The position numbers and the translations under genes were made by a program. From Psychrosphaera sp. B3R10 (GTDB taxonomy: Bacteria; Pseudomonadota; Gammaproteobacteria; Enterobacterales; Alteromonadaceae): 45,465 nt of DNA. The stretch spans positions 1 to 45,465 of the forward strand of contig NZ_JAHKQH010000038.1 of assembly GCF_018861025.1 (NCBI RefSeq), in the 5' to 3' direction. The first letter of the stretch is position 1. Each line of letters opens with the position of its first letter. The notes under the pieces were generated by a model that did not search any database, was not told the origin of the DNA, and saw only the letters and a program-made list of their open reading frames with translations. Shown here one piece after another: positions 24,641-33,368 of the stretch.

Positions 24641-26554
24641 TTAATGCGATTTTTTATTTAACCATTTCACAATAATAGTCGCACCTGGTGCAACAGGAAC
24701 CGATAGGCTTGTACCGATGTTTGGCATGTCCCTAATATGTGAGAGACTTACAGCGTTTGGTGATGCCTTAGTATTGTCGTCAATAATTTTACCTGTATTG
24801 GATTGTAACGCCCAGACCTCTGCTTTAGTTCCAGGTGCGATATCGACATCTTTTATATTTATTTGAGCCGTCGTTGTTTTTGTCTCAGAGGTATTTGTTA
24901 ACACTACGGCAAAGTTGTTTTTATCTTTGTCAAAACTAGCAGAGGCTAAAATTGCCGGAAATGAGCGTTGTTCATAATGATTCGGCTTACCTGTAACCGA
25001 CACTTCAACAAAATTGTCGAACATATGTTTGGAAAATACTTCGATTGGCAGAGCGTGAGGACGAATAATACCGTCGTCAGTGACCATTGGCGTATCATTA
25101 TTCAAAAATAAAGAATGTCCCAACATAGCGGCAACGTCATTACTATGGTTATTAATAACCGTATGCATTATTGCGATTTGGTTAATGTGGTTTTTTGTGT
25201 CGTATTCGGTTAGCCAAATTTTCTGGTCCTCTATAGATAACGCGGGGTTAGGGTACTTTTTATACCAAGACATCATTTCATCAATTTTGTGGCTGATATC
25301 AATACCGGATAATAAAGAAGGCATAAACTTTTGATGACCACCTCTTTTTAACATATTTGGGTAGTAGTGTTTGGTTAGCCCATCAAAAGGCAAGTTTGCT
25401 TTTGCCATTTGCGCGACAAATGATTCTTTTTCAAAACAAGATAGGATCTGAATTGTTGGGTCGACGTCTTTCATCTTTTGATAGTAATCAATAAAACCGG
25501 GTTGTCTGCCAGAAAGGTAATCTAAAACAACGTATTGATCTGCGTCGGGGATACGTCCTTGTTGGCCATTACCAAAGGTGATTTTTCCAGATCTCGGTTC
25601 CAATACAAAATGTTTATCGGACGCTGTCGACTGGGTGAAATTATCAACACGTTGCCATTTATATCCATTGATTGTCAGCACAAAAGGCTGATCTGGATTA
25701 GATAAACTTACGGGGGCAAATTTTACAAAAAGGTTTTGATTAGGTTTACCATTTGTTTTGATTTTTGGCCCTTTCCAGGTGGATTGCGCAGCGGCTCTTT
25801 GTTGCTTAAAGTACTTAGTCCCACCATAAATATAGCGTTTGGCATCACCAAAAGGCAACATGCCATTGGTGCCTGACGCAGTGTCTTTTTGCACATTGGC
25901 TGCACCGCGTTTAGCGTCCAATTCGTATGGATAAGACCCCCAGTTTAATTCCCAGTTCCCGTAAACTTCGTTGCCTATTTCCCAATATTTTATGCCATAG
26001 GGCTTAGGGTGACCATTTTTAGCACGTTCAGCTGCCCAATCTTTGCCACCATTTGGATTGGCACCAACTTCGGCATTCATGTATTCCACCCAGTCTGCTG
26101 CGTCTTGTGGGGTTTCGTATCCCCAGGCGACCATGATCACGCCATGTTTAAATGGGGTTTTTTCTAACATTCGACCAAATTCATCAGAGCCAAATTCATT
26201 GGTTCGACTTCCTCGGTTATTGCCACTTACATTATCTATTCGGTCTTTTAAAGGCCCTATGGCTCGTTTCCATTTATATAGATTTGCTTCTGAACCGCCT
26301 GGAAAACGATAAGATTGAATACCGAGTTTCTCGATCGCTTCCATTTCAATTGGATCATATTCGCCTTGGGCTGTTAATAATCCTTGGCCCCCTTTAGGGT
26401 AAATATTGTTTCCGCCATAATACAAAGGGTTTTGACTACCAATGACTTTAGATAAGTCGACATCAACGATTACCTTGTCGTTGGCCATGCTTAATGTTGG
26501 TAAAATTGTGGCCAATATCGCCACCGAAATAAATTTTTTGCAAGAGTACGTCAT
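24641..26554 (-). CDS. GH51-like (clan GH-A) glycosidase with an inserted beta domain
   Basis: A 637-residue exported protein with signal peptide ending near SMA (24) and AGAGGT 6 nt before the ATG. The barrel opens with NPLYYGGNNIYPKGG and RFPGGSEANLYKWK, as in GH51 / alpha-L-arabinofuranosidase-like proteins. Candidate acid/base is Glu196 (YWEIGNEVYGNWE) and nucleophile Glu450 (IWLTEYD). The C-terminal domain (about 545-635) is a beta-sandwich. Between them, residues about 270-350 form an insert with INGYKWQRVDNF, VLEPRSGKITFGNGQQGRIP and a tyrosine strand. This insert resembles the FGDG...G.IPP signature of phage baseplate proteins. Exo-action on a side-chain sugar is plausible; the substrate is not readable. 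Transcribed alone. Confidence 0.7.
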   Translation of the reverse strand: MTYSCKKFISVAILATILPTLSMANDKVIVDVDLSKVIGSQNPLYYGGNNIYPKGGQGLLTAQGEYDPIEMEAIEKLGIQSYRFPGGSEANLYKWKRAIGPLKDRIDNVSGNNRGSRTNEFGSDEFGRMLEKTPFKHGVIMVAWGYETPQDAADWVEYMNAEVGANPNGGKDWAAERAKNGHPKPYGIKYWEIGNEVYGNWELNWGSYPYELDAKRGAANVQKDTASGTNGMLPFGDAKRYIYGGTKYFKQQRAAAQSTWKGPKIKTNGKPNQNLFVKFAPVSLSNPDQPFVLTINGYKWQRVDNFTQSTASDKHFVLEPRSGKITFGNGQQGRIPDADQYVVLDYLSGRQPGFIDYYQKMKDVDPTIQILSCFEKESFVAQMAKANLPFDGLTKHYYPNMLKRGGHQKFMPSLLSGIDISHKIDEMMSWYKKYPNPALSIEDQKIWLTEYDTKNHINQIAIMHTVINNHSNDVAAMLGHSLFLNNDTPMVTDDGIIRPHALPIEVFSKHMFDNFVEVSVTGKPNHYEQRSFPAILASASFDKDKNNFAVVLTNTSETKTTTAQINIKDVDIAPGTKAEVWALQSNTGKIIDDNTKASPNAVSLSHIRDMPNIGTSLSVPVAPGATIIVKWLNKKSH

Positions 26555-26604
26555 TAATTACCTCTGACTTATTTGAAGTATTAATAACATGTAATCTCCC
26601 TGAA

Positions 26605-26619
26605 TTCCGTAAATAAATT
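26605..26619 (-). promoter_or_regulatory. Shared upstream motif, copy F (AATTTATTTACGGAA)
   Basis: On the minus strand AATTTATTTACGGAA lies 50 bp before the GH51-like ATG. The T-run after the GG is missing in this copy. Confidence 0.45.
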
Positions 26620-26700
26620 AGACACAGCGTGATCCCACAAACATCATCAAAACGCGTCTAAATTCAGTGAACTAAATGGATAAACGTAAGTTTTTGTAAC

Positions 26701-26718
26701 TATTTTTGCGGTTTTTCT
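26701..26718 (+). promoter_or_regulatory. Shared upstream motif, copy G (ATTTTTGCGGTTTTT)
   Basis: ATTTTTGCGGTTTTT ends about 50 bp before the GH2 ATG. G replaces A before CGG. Same orientation and distance as copies B, E and F. Confidence 0.45.
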
Positions 26719-26766
26719 TAATAGGCTTTGTTTATATGTCACCAAGTTAAAAAAATAAATAAGACT

Positions 26767-29700
26767 ATGAACAACGTAAAATTATCGAAATTGACGACTG
26801 GTGTTTTCTTGTTATTTACGGTCAATATCGCCTGCGCTAAAAGCCCTGAGTGGTTGGACCCTGAAGTTTTTCAGGTAAACAAGGAACCTGTACGGTCGAG
26901 TTTTTATGCTTATACAGATAAAAACGACATTAATCTAACGACTCCTTATCAGGCTGATAACTATCAGTTGTTAAATGGCCAATGGAAATTTAACTGGGTT
27001 AATCTTCGTGATGAGCGTCCAAAAGATTTCTATCAAGTGGACTTTGATGACTCGGGTTGGATTGACTTCCCAGTGCCGGCTAACTGGCAAATGAACTCTG
27101 AGAATAAACGATTTGGCATTGCCAATTACTTAAATCATCCGTGTACGGTTCCTAAGGTGACACCACCTGCGACACCTGATGCTTCTACGCCAGTAGGTTC
27201 TTATCGTAAAGAGTTTACCATTCCTGCTTCGTGGGGCGATCGTCAACAGTATATCCATTTAGCCGGGGTTAACTCTGCTTATTATATCTGGGTTAACGGT
27301 AAAAAAGTCGGTTACGCTGAAGATACAAAAACGGGTTCTGACTTCGATATTACTCCTTATACAAAAGTCGGTAAAAATACCGTTGCTCTAGAAGTGCACC
27401 GTTTTTCTGACGCGACATATTTTGAATGCCAAGACATGTGGCGTGTAAGCGGGATTGAGCGCGACGTGTTCGTATATTCGACACCTAAAACCCATATTAA
27501 AGATTATTTTGTTGATTCGACATTAACCGACGACTACAAACACGGTGTCTTTAATTTCAGTGCAAAAATTAAAAATAACGCCACATCTGCAAAATCGGCC
27601 TATAAAGTAAAAGTTGAATTGTTAGACGATGATAACGATAGTGTTATTAAGAAAGTGCTTGATGTAAACCCAATTGCGGCAAATCAAACTTCAGAAGTAA
27701 CCTTCTCTAAAGTTGTTAAGAAAGCAAAGCAATGGAGTGCAGAACTTCCAAATCTATATACGCTAAACTTAACGTTACTTGATGACAAAGGAATGGAAAT
27801 CGAGTTTGTAGAAGCTCGCGTTGGTTTTAGACGCAGTGAATTAAAAAATGGCACTATCTTAGTAAATGGTAAGCCAATTAAATTTAAAGGTGTCAATCGT
27901 CACGAACACGATCCGGTTAGTGGTCATGTTATTTCTCGTGAGTCGATGCGTAAAGACATTGAAATGATGAAACGTGCGAACGTTAACGCGATTCGTAATT
28001 CTCATTATCCAAGTGACCCATATTTGTATCACCTTGCTGATGAATATGGCATGTATATCTTAGATGAAGCAAACATTGAGTCTCACGGGCTAGGGGCGTC
28101 TAACCAGGCGCCTTACAATCCTAAAAAACACATCGTAAATAAACCAGAATGGACGGGCGCTTACCTTTATCGTGTTGAAAACATGTATGAACGTAGCAAA
28201 AACCACGCGTCTGTAGTGATGTTTTCTACCGGTAATGAAACTGGCGATGGCCGAAACATTGAAGCTGGATACGATTGGTTAAAATCTAAAGGCACAAGAC
28301 CTGTTATTGTTGAACAAGCGCAACAACGTCGTCATACCGATGCTTATGGCCAAATGTATGCAAGCGTTCCGCGTGTTGAATACTACATTAAAAATACGGT
28401 AACAACTGACCAACGCCCTCTGATCCTAATTGAGTATGAACATTTGATGGGGAACTCTGGCGGTAACCTTAAAGAATATTGGGACTTGTTTTATTCTCAT
28501 GATTCGTTACAAGGTGGATTTATTTGGGATTGGGTTGACCAAACTTGGGCATTAAAAGACGAAAAAGGGCAAGCGTTCTGGGGTTACGGTGGTGACATTG
28601 AACCTGAAGGAACTCGCAATGATGCCAGCTTCTCTGCTAACGGCATGGTTTACGCTGATCGCACGCCATACCCTTATTATTTTGAAGTTAAAAAAGTATA
28701 CCAAAACATCGATATCGATTGGCACGATATGGAAGATGAAGAAATAAAAGTCTTCAATAAAAACTATTTCCGTGATTTGTCGAACCGTACTTTACGCTGG
28801 CAGTTATTAGAAAACGGAGTTGTTGTCGCTCAAGACGATGGCTTTGATCTAGACGCTAAACCGTTCAAATCTGAAAAAGTCGACCTTGATTTTGATTATG
28901 ATCTGAAAAAAGGTGCTGAGTACTTTGTTAATTTAGAAATTGTTAATACGAAACCAGAAGGCATTTTACCAGCTGGAACGTTATTAGCGTCAGAGCAATT
29001 AGCATTTGCTAAAACGCCAAAAATTACGCCTAAATTAGACGTCACTAATGACGCTCTTAAAGTCAGTGTGAACGAAAAAGTACTCACCGTAACCGGTGAC
29101 ACGTTTGCTGTATCATTTGATAAAAATAATGGCAGCATCAGTTCACTTATTTACCATGGCAAAGAACAGTTTTTACAAAGCTCGACTCCGGACTTCTGGC
29201 GTGCGCCTACAGACAACGACTTTGGTGATGGGATGCCGAAAGAAAGTCTTGTATGGCACAAAGCTGCTGAAGGGATCTTCAACAACAGCTTTACTTATAA
29301 AATGTCAGGACAAGATGTCATCGTTGAGTTAGAACAATCAATTCCAGCGGTCGAGTCTCGTCAAAAGGTCACTTACACTGTGTCACCTTCAGGTGAAATT
29401 CAGGTAAATAACTGGTTTTATGCAGCTGAGCATAAAAAACACCCAGAGATGCCTCGTCTTGGTATGAAGTTCACATTTGATAAATCGATGGACAAAGTTC
29501 AGTGGTACGGCCGTGGTCCGATAGAAAACTATTGGGATAGAAAAGAAGCAGCTTACGTTGGTTTGTATGAAGCAACAGTTGATGAGCTATTCACACCATA
29601 TGTTCGTCCGCAGGAAAGTGGTCATAGAACAGACGTGCGTCATGTCGCTTTATTTAATGACAAAGGTGAAGGGGTTGAGTTTGTATCCGACTATACGATG

Positions 29701-29931
29701 GGCTTTAATGCGTCGCATTATGACATCAGTGAGTTTTGGTATAAAAAAATGAAGCCACTACGTCAACATCCAAGTGATTTAGTAAAATCGGATTACGTAT
29801 TTGTTAATATCGATCACCGTCAACGCGGTGTGGGTGGCACCGATTCGTGGCGCTCTACGCCATTGTTTGACTACCAAATACTGTGGGGCGACTACCAATA
29901 CTCGTTCAGGATCAGACCGATTACCAAATAA
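26767..29931 (+). CDS. LacZ-type GH2 beta-galactosidase
   Basis: A 1054-residue secreted LacZ-like enzyme. The ATG at 26767 gives signal peptide MNNVKLSKLTTGVFLLF...ACA; an in-frame TTG at 26728 adds 13 polar residues and is unlikely. The five-domain LacZ order is visible: sugar-binding domain, Ig-like domain, TIM barrel with GVNRHEHDP, then Glu491 in STGNETGDG as acid/base and Glu556 in LILIEYEHLMGNS as nucleophile, a linker domain, and a small-chain domain starting near TGDTFAVSFDKNNG. GFIWDWVDQ is also diagnostic. It should release non-reducing beta-D-galactose from desulfated galactan oligosaccharides in the periplasm. It shares its upstream region with the divergent GH51-like gene and is followed by a hairpin, then GH29. 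Confidence 0.94.
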   Translation: MNNVKLSKLTTGVFLLFTVNIACAKSPEWLDPEVFQVNKEPVRSSFYAYTDKNDINLTTPYQADNYQLLNGQWKFNWVNLRDERPKDFYQVDFDDSGWIDFPVPANWQMNSENKRFGIANYLNHPCTVPKVTPPATPDASTPVGSYRKEFTIPASWGDRQQYIHLAGVNSAYYIWVNGKKVGYAEDTKTGSDFDITPYTKVGKNTVALEVHRFSDATYFECQDMWRVSGIERDVFVYSTPKTHIKDYFVDSTLTDDYKHGVFNFSAKIKNNATSAKSAYKVKVELLDDDNDSVIKKVLDVNPIAANQTSEVTFSKVVKKAKQWSAELPNLYTLNLTLLDDKGMEIEFVEARVGFRRSELKNGTILVNGKPIKFKGVNRHEHDPVSGHVISRESMRKDIEMMKRANVNAIRNSHYPSDPYLYHLADEYGMYILDEANIESHGLGASNQAPYNPKKHIVNKPEWTGAYLYRVENMYERSKNHASVVMFSTGNETGDGRNIEAGYDWLKSKGTRPVIVEQAQQRRHTDAYGQMYASVPRVEYYIKNTVTTDQRPLILIEYEHLMGNSGGNLKEYWDLFYSHDSLQGGFIWDWVDQTWALKDEKGQAFWGYGGDIEPEGTRNDASFSANGMVYADRTPYPYYFEVKKVYQNIDIDWHDMEDEEIKVFNKNYFRDLSNRTLRWQLLENGVVVAQDDGFDLDAKPFKSEKVDLDFDYDLKKGAEYFVNLEIVNTKPEGILPAGTLLASEQLAFAKTPKITPKLDVTNDALKVSVNEKVLTVTGDTFAVSFDKNNGSISSLIYHGKEQFLQSSTPDFWRAPTDNDFGDGMPKESLVWHKAAEGIFNNSFTYKMSGQDVIVELEQSIPAVESRQKVTYTVSPSGEIQVNNWFYAAEHKKHPEMPRLGMKFTFDKSMDKVQWYGRGPIENYWDRKEAAYVGLYEATVDELFTPYVRPQESGHRTDVRHVALFNDKGEGVEFVSDYTMGFNASHYDISEFWYKKMKPLRQHPSDLVKSDYVFVNIDHRQRGVGGTDSWRSTPLFDYQILWGDYQYSFRIRPITK

Positions 29932-29942
29932 TAATCGTTTCT

Positions 29943-29972
29943 AAAGTGCGCTTAAAGCGCACTTTATTTCTA
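29943..29972 (+). terminator. Hairpin between the LacZ-type GH2 and GH29 genes
   Basis: Stem AAAGTGCGC / GCGCACTTT (29943-29951 with 29957-29965), loop TTAAA, then ATTTCTAGATT. The downstream tract is only moderately T-rich. It may be a partial terminator that lowers GH29 expression relative to GH2, since only 95 bp separate the genes. Confidence 0.65.
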
Positions 29973-30026
29973 GATTAATTGATTAAGAATAGTTGTAAAA
30001 GCAACAAGAATTGAGGAAACAATCAA

Positions 30027-31160
30027 ATGGATAGACGACAGTTAATTAAATATATGGGCTATGGCGCCGGATCATTATTGGCAGCGCCCTTGTTTTCTTG
30101 CTCATCTAATGTAAATCCAACGTCGACTCCGGGTTATTTAAACGGGTTTAGCAACACCTTTAGCAACGATCCTAAGCAAGCGAATTTAGAATGGTTTAAA
30201 GCCGCTAAATTTGGCATGTTTATTCATTACGGATTGTATTCTTTATTAGGTCGCGGTGAGTGGGTTCAAATTAAAGAGAAAATTCCAGTACTTGAATACC
30301 AAAAATTGAAAGACCGTTTTACCGCTGAGAAATTTGACGCCGATTTCATTACTGACTTGGCGTTGCAGGCGGAAATGAAATATATCAATATCACAACGCG
30401 TCATCACGATAGTTTCTGCTTATGGAATACCAAAACGACTGACTTTAACAGCGTTAACTCTCCAGCTAGACGCGACTTAGTTGAAGAACTAGCAACAGCT
30501 TGTGATAAAAAAGGTCTTGGACTGAGTTTGTATTTTTCCCATGGCCGTGACTGGCGTCACCCTCATGCGGCAAATAATGATAAATGGGGTGGGCATGCTC
30601 GTCCACTTTATGACCCGCAGGAGCAATACTATAAATATGGTAAAGAGCATGACCTCAATATTTACATTGAATACATGCACGAACAACTTCGCGAGTTATT
30701 AACAAATTACGGCACAATTGCAAACATTTGGTTAGACGGTCACGCGGTTCCAAAAAGCGGTCAAACTGAACTGTTTAGAATGGAAGAAACCTATGACTTA
30801 ATCCGTAAGTTGCAGCCACAAACGCTGATTTCATACAAAACGGGTTACTTAGGAACAGAAGATTTTTATGCGCCGGAAATTCATTGGTTGCAAAACCGTC
30901 CAGAAGTCACAAAACAAATGTTGGAATCTGGCAAGCATATTGAAATTTGTGCCCATATTGCAGGCTGGGGATACACCAAAAAACACGATGGAAAACACCC
31001 AGGCGTTAACGCGATTTTAGATAAACTAAAAGTAGCCAAAGAACACAATAATGGTAACTTATTGTTAAACCTTGCACCTCGTCCAAATGGCGAATTTGAT
31101 AAACAAGATATCGCTTCACTACAACAAGTGGGTGAGTATATTCGTAAACACGGTTTTTAA
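30027..31160 (+). CDS. GH29 alpha-L-fucosidase/alpha-L-galactosidase, Tat-type lipoprotein
   Basis: A 377-residue GH29 enzyme. The N-terminus MDRRQLIKYMG has a twin-arginine motif and ends in a lipobox-like LFSC (Cys25), so it is probably exported folded by Tat and lipidated. The catalytic barrel has KFGMFIHYGLYS, TRHHDSFCLW and the nucleophile Asp237 in NIWLDG, the usual GH29 nucleophile site. The acid/base is not conserved in the family and I cannot assign it. At 377 residues it lacks the C-terminal beta-sandwich of longer members. GH29 also includes alpha-L-galactosidases, and in a galactan locus L-galactose is the more likely substrate than L-fucose. GAGG lies 10 nt before the ATG. Confidence 0.88.
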   Translation: MDRRQLIKYMGYGAGSLLAAPLFSCSSNVNPTSTPGYLNGFSNTFSNDPKQANLEWFKAAKFGMFIHYGLYSLLGRGEWVQIKEKIPVLEYQKLKDRFTAEKFDADFITDLALQAEMKYINITTRHHDSFCLWNTKTTDFNSVNSPARRDLVEELATACDKKGLGLSLYFSHGRDWRHPHAANNDKWGGHARPLYDPQEQYYKYGKEHDLNIYIEYMHEQLRELLTNYGTIANIWLDGHAVPKSGQTELFRMEETYDLIRKLQPQTLISYKTGYLGTEDFYAPEIHWLQNRPEVTKQMLESGKHIEICAHIAGWGYTKKHDGKHPGVNAILDKLKVAKEHNNGNLLLNLAPRPNGEFDKQDIASLQQVGEYIRKHGF

Positions 31161-31180
31161 CCTTTCCCAACCTTTTAAAG

Positions 31181-31210
31181 GCAAAGTTGTAAATACTTTG
31201 CTTTTTTTTT
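31181..31210 (+). terminator. Rho-independent terminator after GH29
   Basis: Stem GCAAAGT / ACTTTGC (31181-31187 with 31195-31201), 7-nt loop, then a run of nine T. It ends the GH2-GH29 unit. Confidence 0.92.
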
Positions 31211-31288
31211 GAAATTTTTTAATCATTTAATGTTCTGATTTTAAACAAGAAAAGACTTGGATGCCGCGCAAGAAGACAAAACAAAATG

Positions 31289-31331
31289 AAAAAACCGTAA
31301 AAAAAATTAAATTATTTTTACGGTTTTTTTA
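31289..31331. terminator. AT-rich inverted repeat, bidirectional terminator or double operator
   Basis: A long stem AAAAACCGTAAAAA / TTTTTACGGTTTTT lies at about 31290-31304 with 31315-31329, ending in a T-run. It can act as a terminator. However, each arm is also a copy of the motif found upstream of other units here (TTTTTACGGTTTT), so it could be a paired operator about 230 bp before the sigma factor gene. Confidence 0.5.
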
Positions 31332-31549
31332 TGGTGCGTATGTTATCAATTTAGCAGTGCTAAAAATTGGCAACTAGATAAGCTAGAAATCAGTTTTTTG
31401 AATGCGCAACAGGGTAAGTCCGAAAAAATAATAAAATTCAATGATAAAAAGTAGCCTAAATTTACGGCTTTTGATATCGGACTTTGTTTTTAATAGTACC
31501 TAACGGGTATCTCCAAACGCTATTTCATTAGGTTTGGAAACTTGGGGGA
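31332..31549. other. Upstream region of the sigma factor operon
   Basis: No gene is supported. It holds motif copy H and AT-rich sequence. The promoter of the sigma-FecR operon should be here. Confidence 0.5.
31458..31472 (+). promoter_or_regulatory. Shared upstream motif, copy H (AAATTTACGGCTTTT)
   Basis: AAATTTACGGCTTTT ends 86 bp before the chosen sigma factor start, in gene orientation. One mismatch (C) lies in the T-run. Confidence 0.4.
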
Positions 31550-31558
31550 GTGTCTGTT

Positions 31559-32149
31559 TTGACGAGAAGCAGCAGTAGAGAAAGTGGTTGGACAAAACTA
31601 ACCAGCGTATTTATCGAGAACAACCTGTTTCTGCGCAATTATCTAAAACGATTTTTGCACAGTGAACAAGATATTGAGGATGTTGTTCAAGAGGTGTATA
31701 TCAAAGCAGCTAAAGCGGAAAGTGAACGCACAGAAGAGCTGGAACACCCAAAAGCGTTTTTATTTACTATTGCTAAGAACTTAGCGATTAATGAGTTAAA
31801 CCATAAGTCGCATAAACGGACAAGTTATATACAAGATTGCATGGATCACATTAATGAAGATGAAGCACATAGTGCGGAGGCTGAAAATGTCGCCATGGAG
31901 TCATTAGGAATTCATTGTGAAGCAATATCAAATTTACCTGAAAAGGGGCGGTTGGTGTATTTATTAAAAAGGGTGCATGGCTTGAAGCACCAAGAAATCG
32001 CTGATCGATTGCAGATTTCACTCAGCAGTGTTGAAAAACATTTGAGTATGGCATTGGTTTATTGCAGTGAGTATATTAGAAAACAGGACGTCGATACTCC
32101 GATTAGAGATCGAAAAAGTCCATTAAAGCAAGTTCGAGGAAATGAATAA
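31559..32149 (+). CDS. ECF sigma factor, FecI-like
   Basis: A 196-residue extracytoplasmic-function sigma factor. Region 2 covers about residues 15-75 (NYLKRFLHSEQDIEDVVQEVYIKA, then HPKAFLFTIAKNLAINEL). Region 4 is at about 125-175 with helix-turn-helix GLKHQEIADRLQISLSSVEKHL. The TTG at 31559 is preferred because GGGGGAG (31544-31550) lies 8 nt upstream; a GTG at 31550 overlaps that Shine-Dalgarno sequence. Its stop overlaps the FecR ATG by one base (TAATG), so the two are coupled. In this type of system the sigma factor is held inactive by FecR until an outer-membrane receptor signals. The target is probably the downstream STN receptor, and perhaps more of this island. Confidence 0.9.
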   Translation: MTRSSSRESGWTKLTSVFIENNLFLRNYLKRFLHSEQDIEDVVQEVYIKAAKAESERTEELEHPKAFLFTIAKNLAINELNHKSHKRTSYIQDCMDHINEDEAHSAEAENVAMESLGIHCEAISNLPEKGRLVYLLKRVHGLKHQEIADRLQISLSSVEKHLSMALVYCSEYIRKQDVDTPIRDRKSPLKQVRGNE

Positions 32150-33249
32150 TGGTTAAGAAAATCGTTGAATTTCCTGATCAAAATGTGATTGAGCAGGAAG
32201 CCGCCGAATGGTTGGTCGCGTTGGATCGCGATGAAAAACCAAGCGCAAAATTGTTGGCTGACTTAACTGACTGGATGGCGCGTAGTAAAGCACACCGCGG
32301 CACGTTAATTAAGCTAAATCAATTTATGTCTGATACGTCGCTAACTGATCTAATGGTTCCATTGGAGCATACGGCGCACCAGACAGCGTCTAGTCCTGTG
32401 GTAGAAAAAACTTCTTGGTTTGACAAGTTGTTTGCTTGGCCTGTAATGGGTGGCGCATTGGCGAGTTTTGTTGGGGTCATGATGATAGTCTTTATGACAA
32501 CTCAAACCCCAACTGAGCAGCACCCATATGCAGACACTAATGGCACTTTTATATCTGCTTTAGGTCAACAGCGTAACTTTACCTTGGCCGACGGTTCGGT
32601 TATTACGTTAAATTCTAATAGTAAAGTTAATGTCAGCTTTGATGAAAGCACGCGAGATATCCAATTGGTACGTGGTCAAGCACACTTTGACGTTGCTCAT
32701 GACAAGCAGATCCCGTTTCGAGTATATGGTGCTCAAGGTCGTGTTGAAGCGGTTGGTACAGCATTTACTGTAAAAGTAAAAGAACAATCGTTAGACGTGT
32801 TAGTCACCGAAGGTACAGTCGCAGTTGCTTCAACAGGTAACCCACAATCGTCAGATTTGATTGAAAATATTGAACCAAATTTGGTTGAACTGGGATTATT
32901 AACAGCCGGTAAACGAGTTGTAGTAAATACAGTCGCAGAGATTGCTCAGTCATTAAGCGCTGTTAAAGACGCACTTAATGTTGATATTGCCGACATGTCT
33001 CGTATGCAAGCATGGCGCGACGGTATGTTAGTCTTTTCTGGTGAAACGCTTGAATATGCCGTCGATGAAATCCGCAACCTAACCGGTTATAAGATTAAGA
33101 TCGTGGACAGTGAATTAAAATCAATCAAAGTTGCTGGTAGTTTCCAAACTGACGATATTGATTCTATTTTCGCTTCATTGGAGTCTAACTTCCCAATCAG
33201 GGTTGCAAAAGTTGGATATCAACAAATAGAGATCATGGCGGCCGACTAA
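32149..33249 (+). CDS. FecR-type transmembrane anti-sigma factor
   Basis: A 366-residue inner-membrane regulator. The N-terminal cytoplasmic part (about 1-85) has the DUF4880-type sigma-binding sequence AAEWLVALDRDE ... LTDWMARSKAHRGTL. One membrane helix lies near 101-120 (GALASFVGVMMIVFM). The periplasmic FecR domain (about 135-230) contains FTLADGSVITLNSNSKV, VRGQAHFDVAH and GTAFTVKV. The C-terminal 80 residues (LVFSGETLEYAVDEI ... LTGYKIKIVD) form an STN / DUF4974-like domain that should meet the receptor signalling domain. It overlaps the sigma factor stop by one base. It passes the receptor signal to the sigma factor across the inner membrane. Confidence 0.93.
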   Translation: MVKKIVEFPDQNVIEQEAAEWLVALDRDEKPSAKLLADLTDWMARSKAHRGTLIKLNQFMSDTSLTDLMVPLEHTAHQTASSPVVEKTSWFDKLFAWPVMGGALASFVGVMMIVFMTTQTPTEQHPYADTNGTFISALGQQRNFTLADGSVITLNSNSKVNVSFDESTRDIQLVRGQAHFDVAHDKQIPFRVYGAQGRVEAVGTAFTVKVKEQSLDVLVTEGTVAVASTGNPQSSDLIENIEPNLVELGLLTAGKRVVVNTVAEIAQSLSAVKDALNVDIADMSRMQAWRDGMLVFSGETLEYAVDEIRNLTGYKIKIVDSELKSIKVAGSFQTDDIDSIFASLESNFPIRVAKVGYQQIEIMAAD

Positions 33250-33269
33250 TACGCCATTACCGAAGAATG

Positions 33270-33313
33270 GAAGTCACCCTAATATTTATGTTAGTCGTGA
33301 CTTCTTTTTTTTT
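33270..33313 (+). terminator. Terminator or attenuator between fecR-like and receptor genes
   Basis: Stem GAAGTCAC / GTGACTTC (33270-33277 with 33297-33304), a 19-nt loop with a small inner stem, then nine T (33305-33313). It lies inside the sigma-FecR-receptor cassette, so the receptor gene is either read through or has its own promoter within the next 55 bp. Confidence 0.9.
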
Positions 33314-33368
33314 GGCTTTTGGGATATTGTGTGCAACTGCTTTGATCAATGTGTAGTTCAGATTTATT

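Noticed and set aside
25723-26554. Phage remnant suggested by the baseplate-like signature
   Set aside because: The segment is an in-frame part of an intact exported hydrolase, and no other phage-type gene is present in the window.
33250-33368. An N-terminal extension of the STN receptor upstream of 33369
   Set aside because: An in-frame TAG at 33354 closes the frame, and the signal peptide already begins at the TTG.
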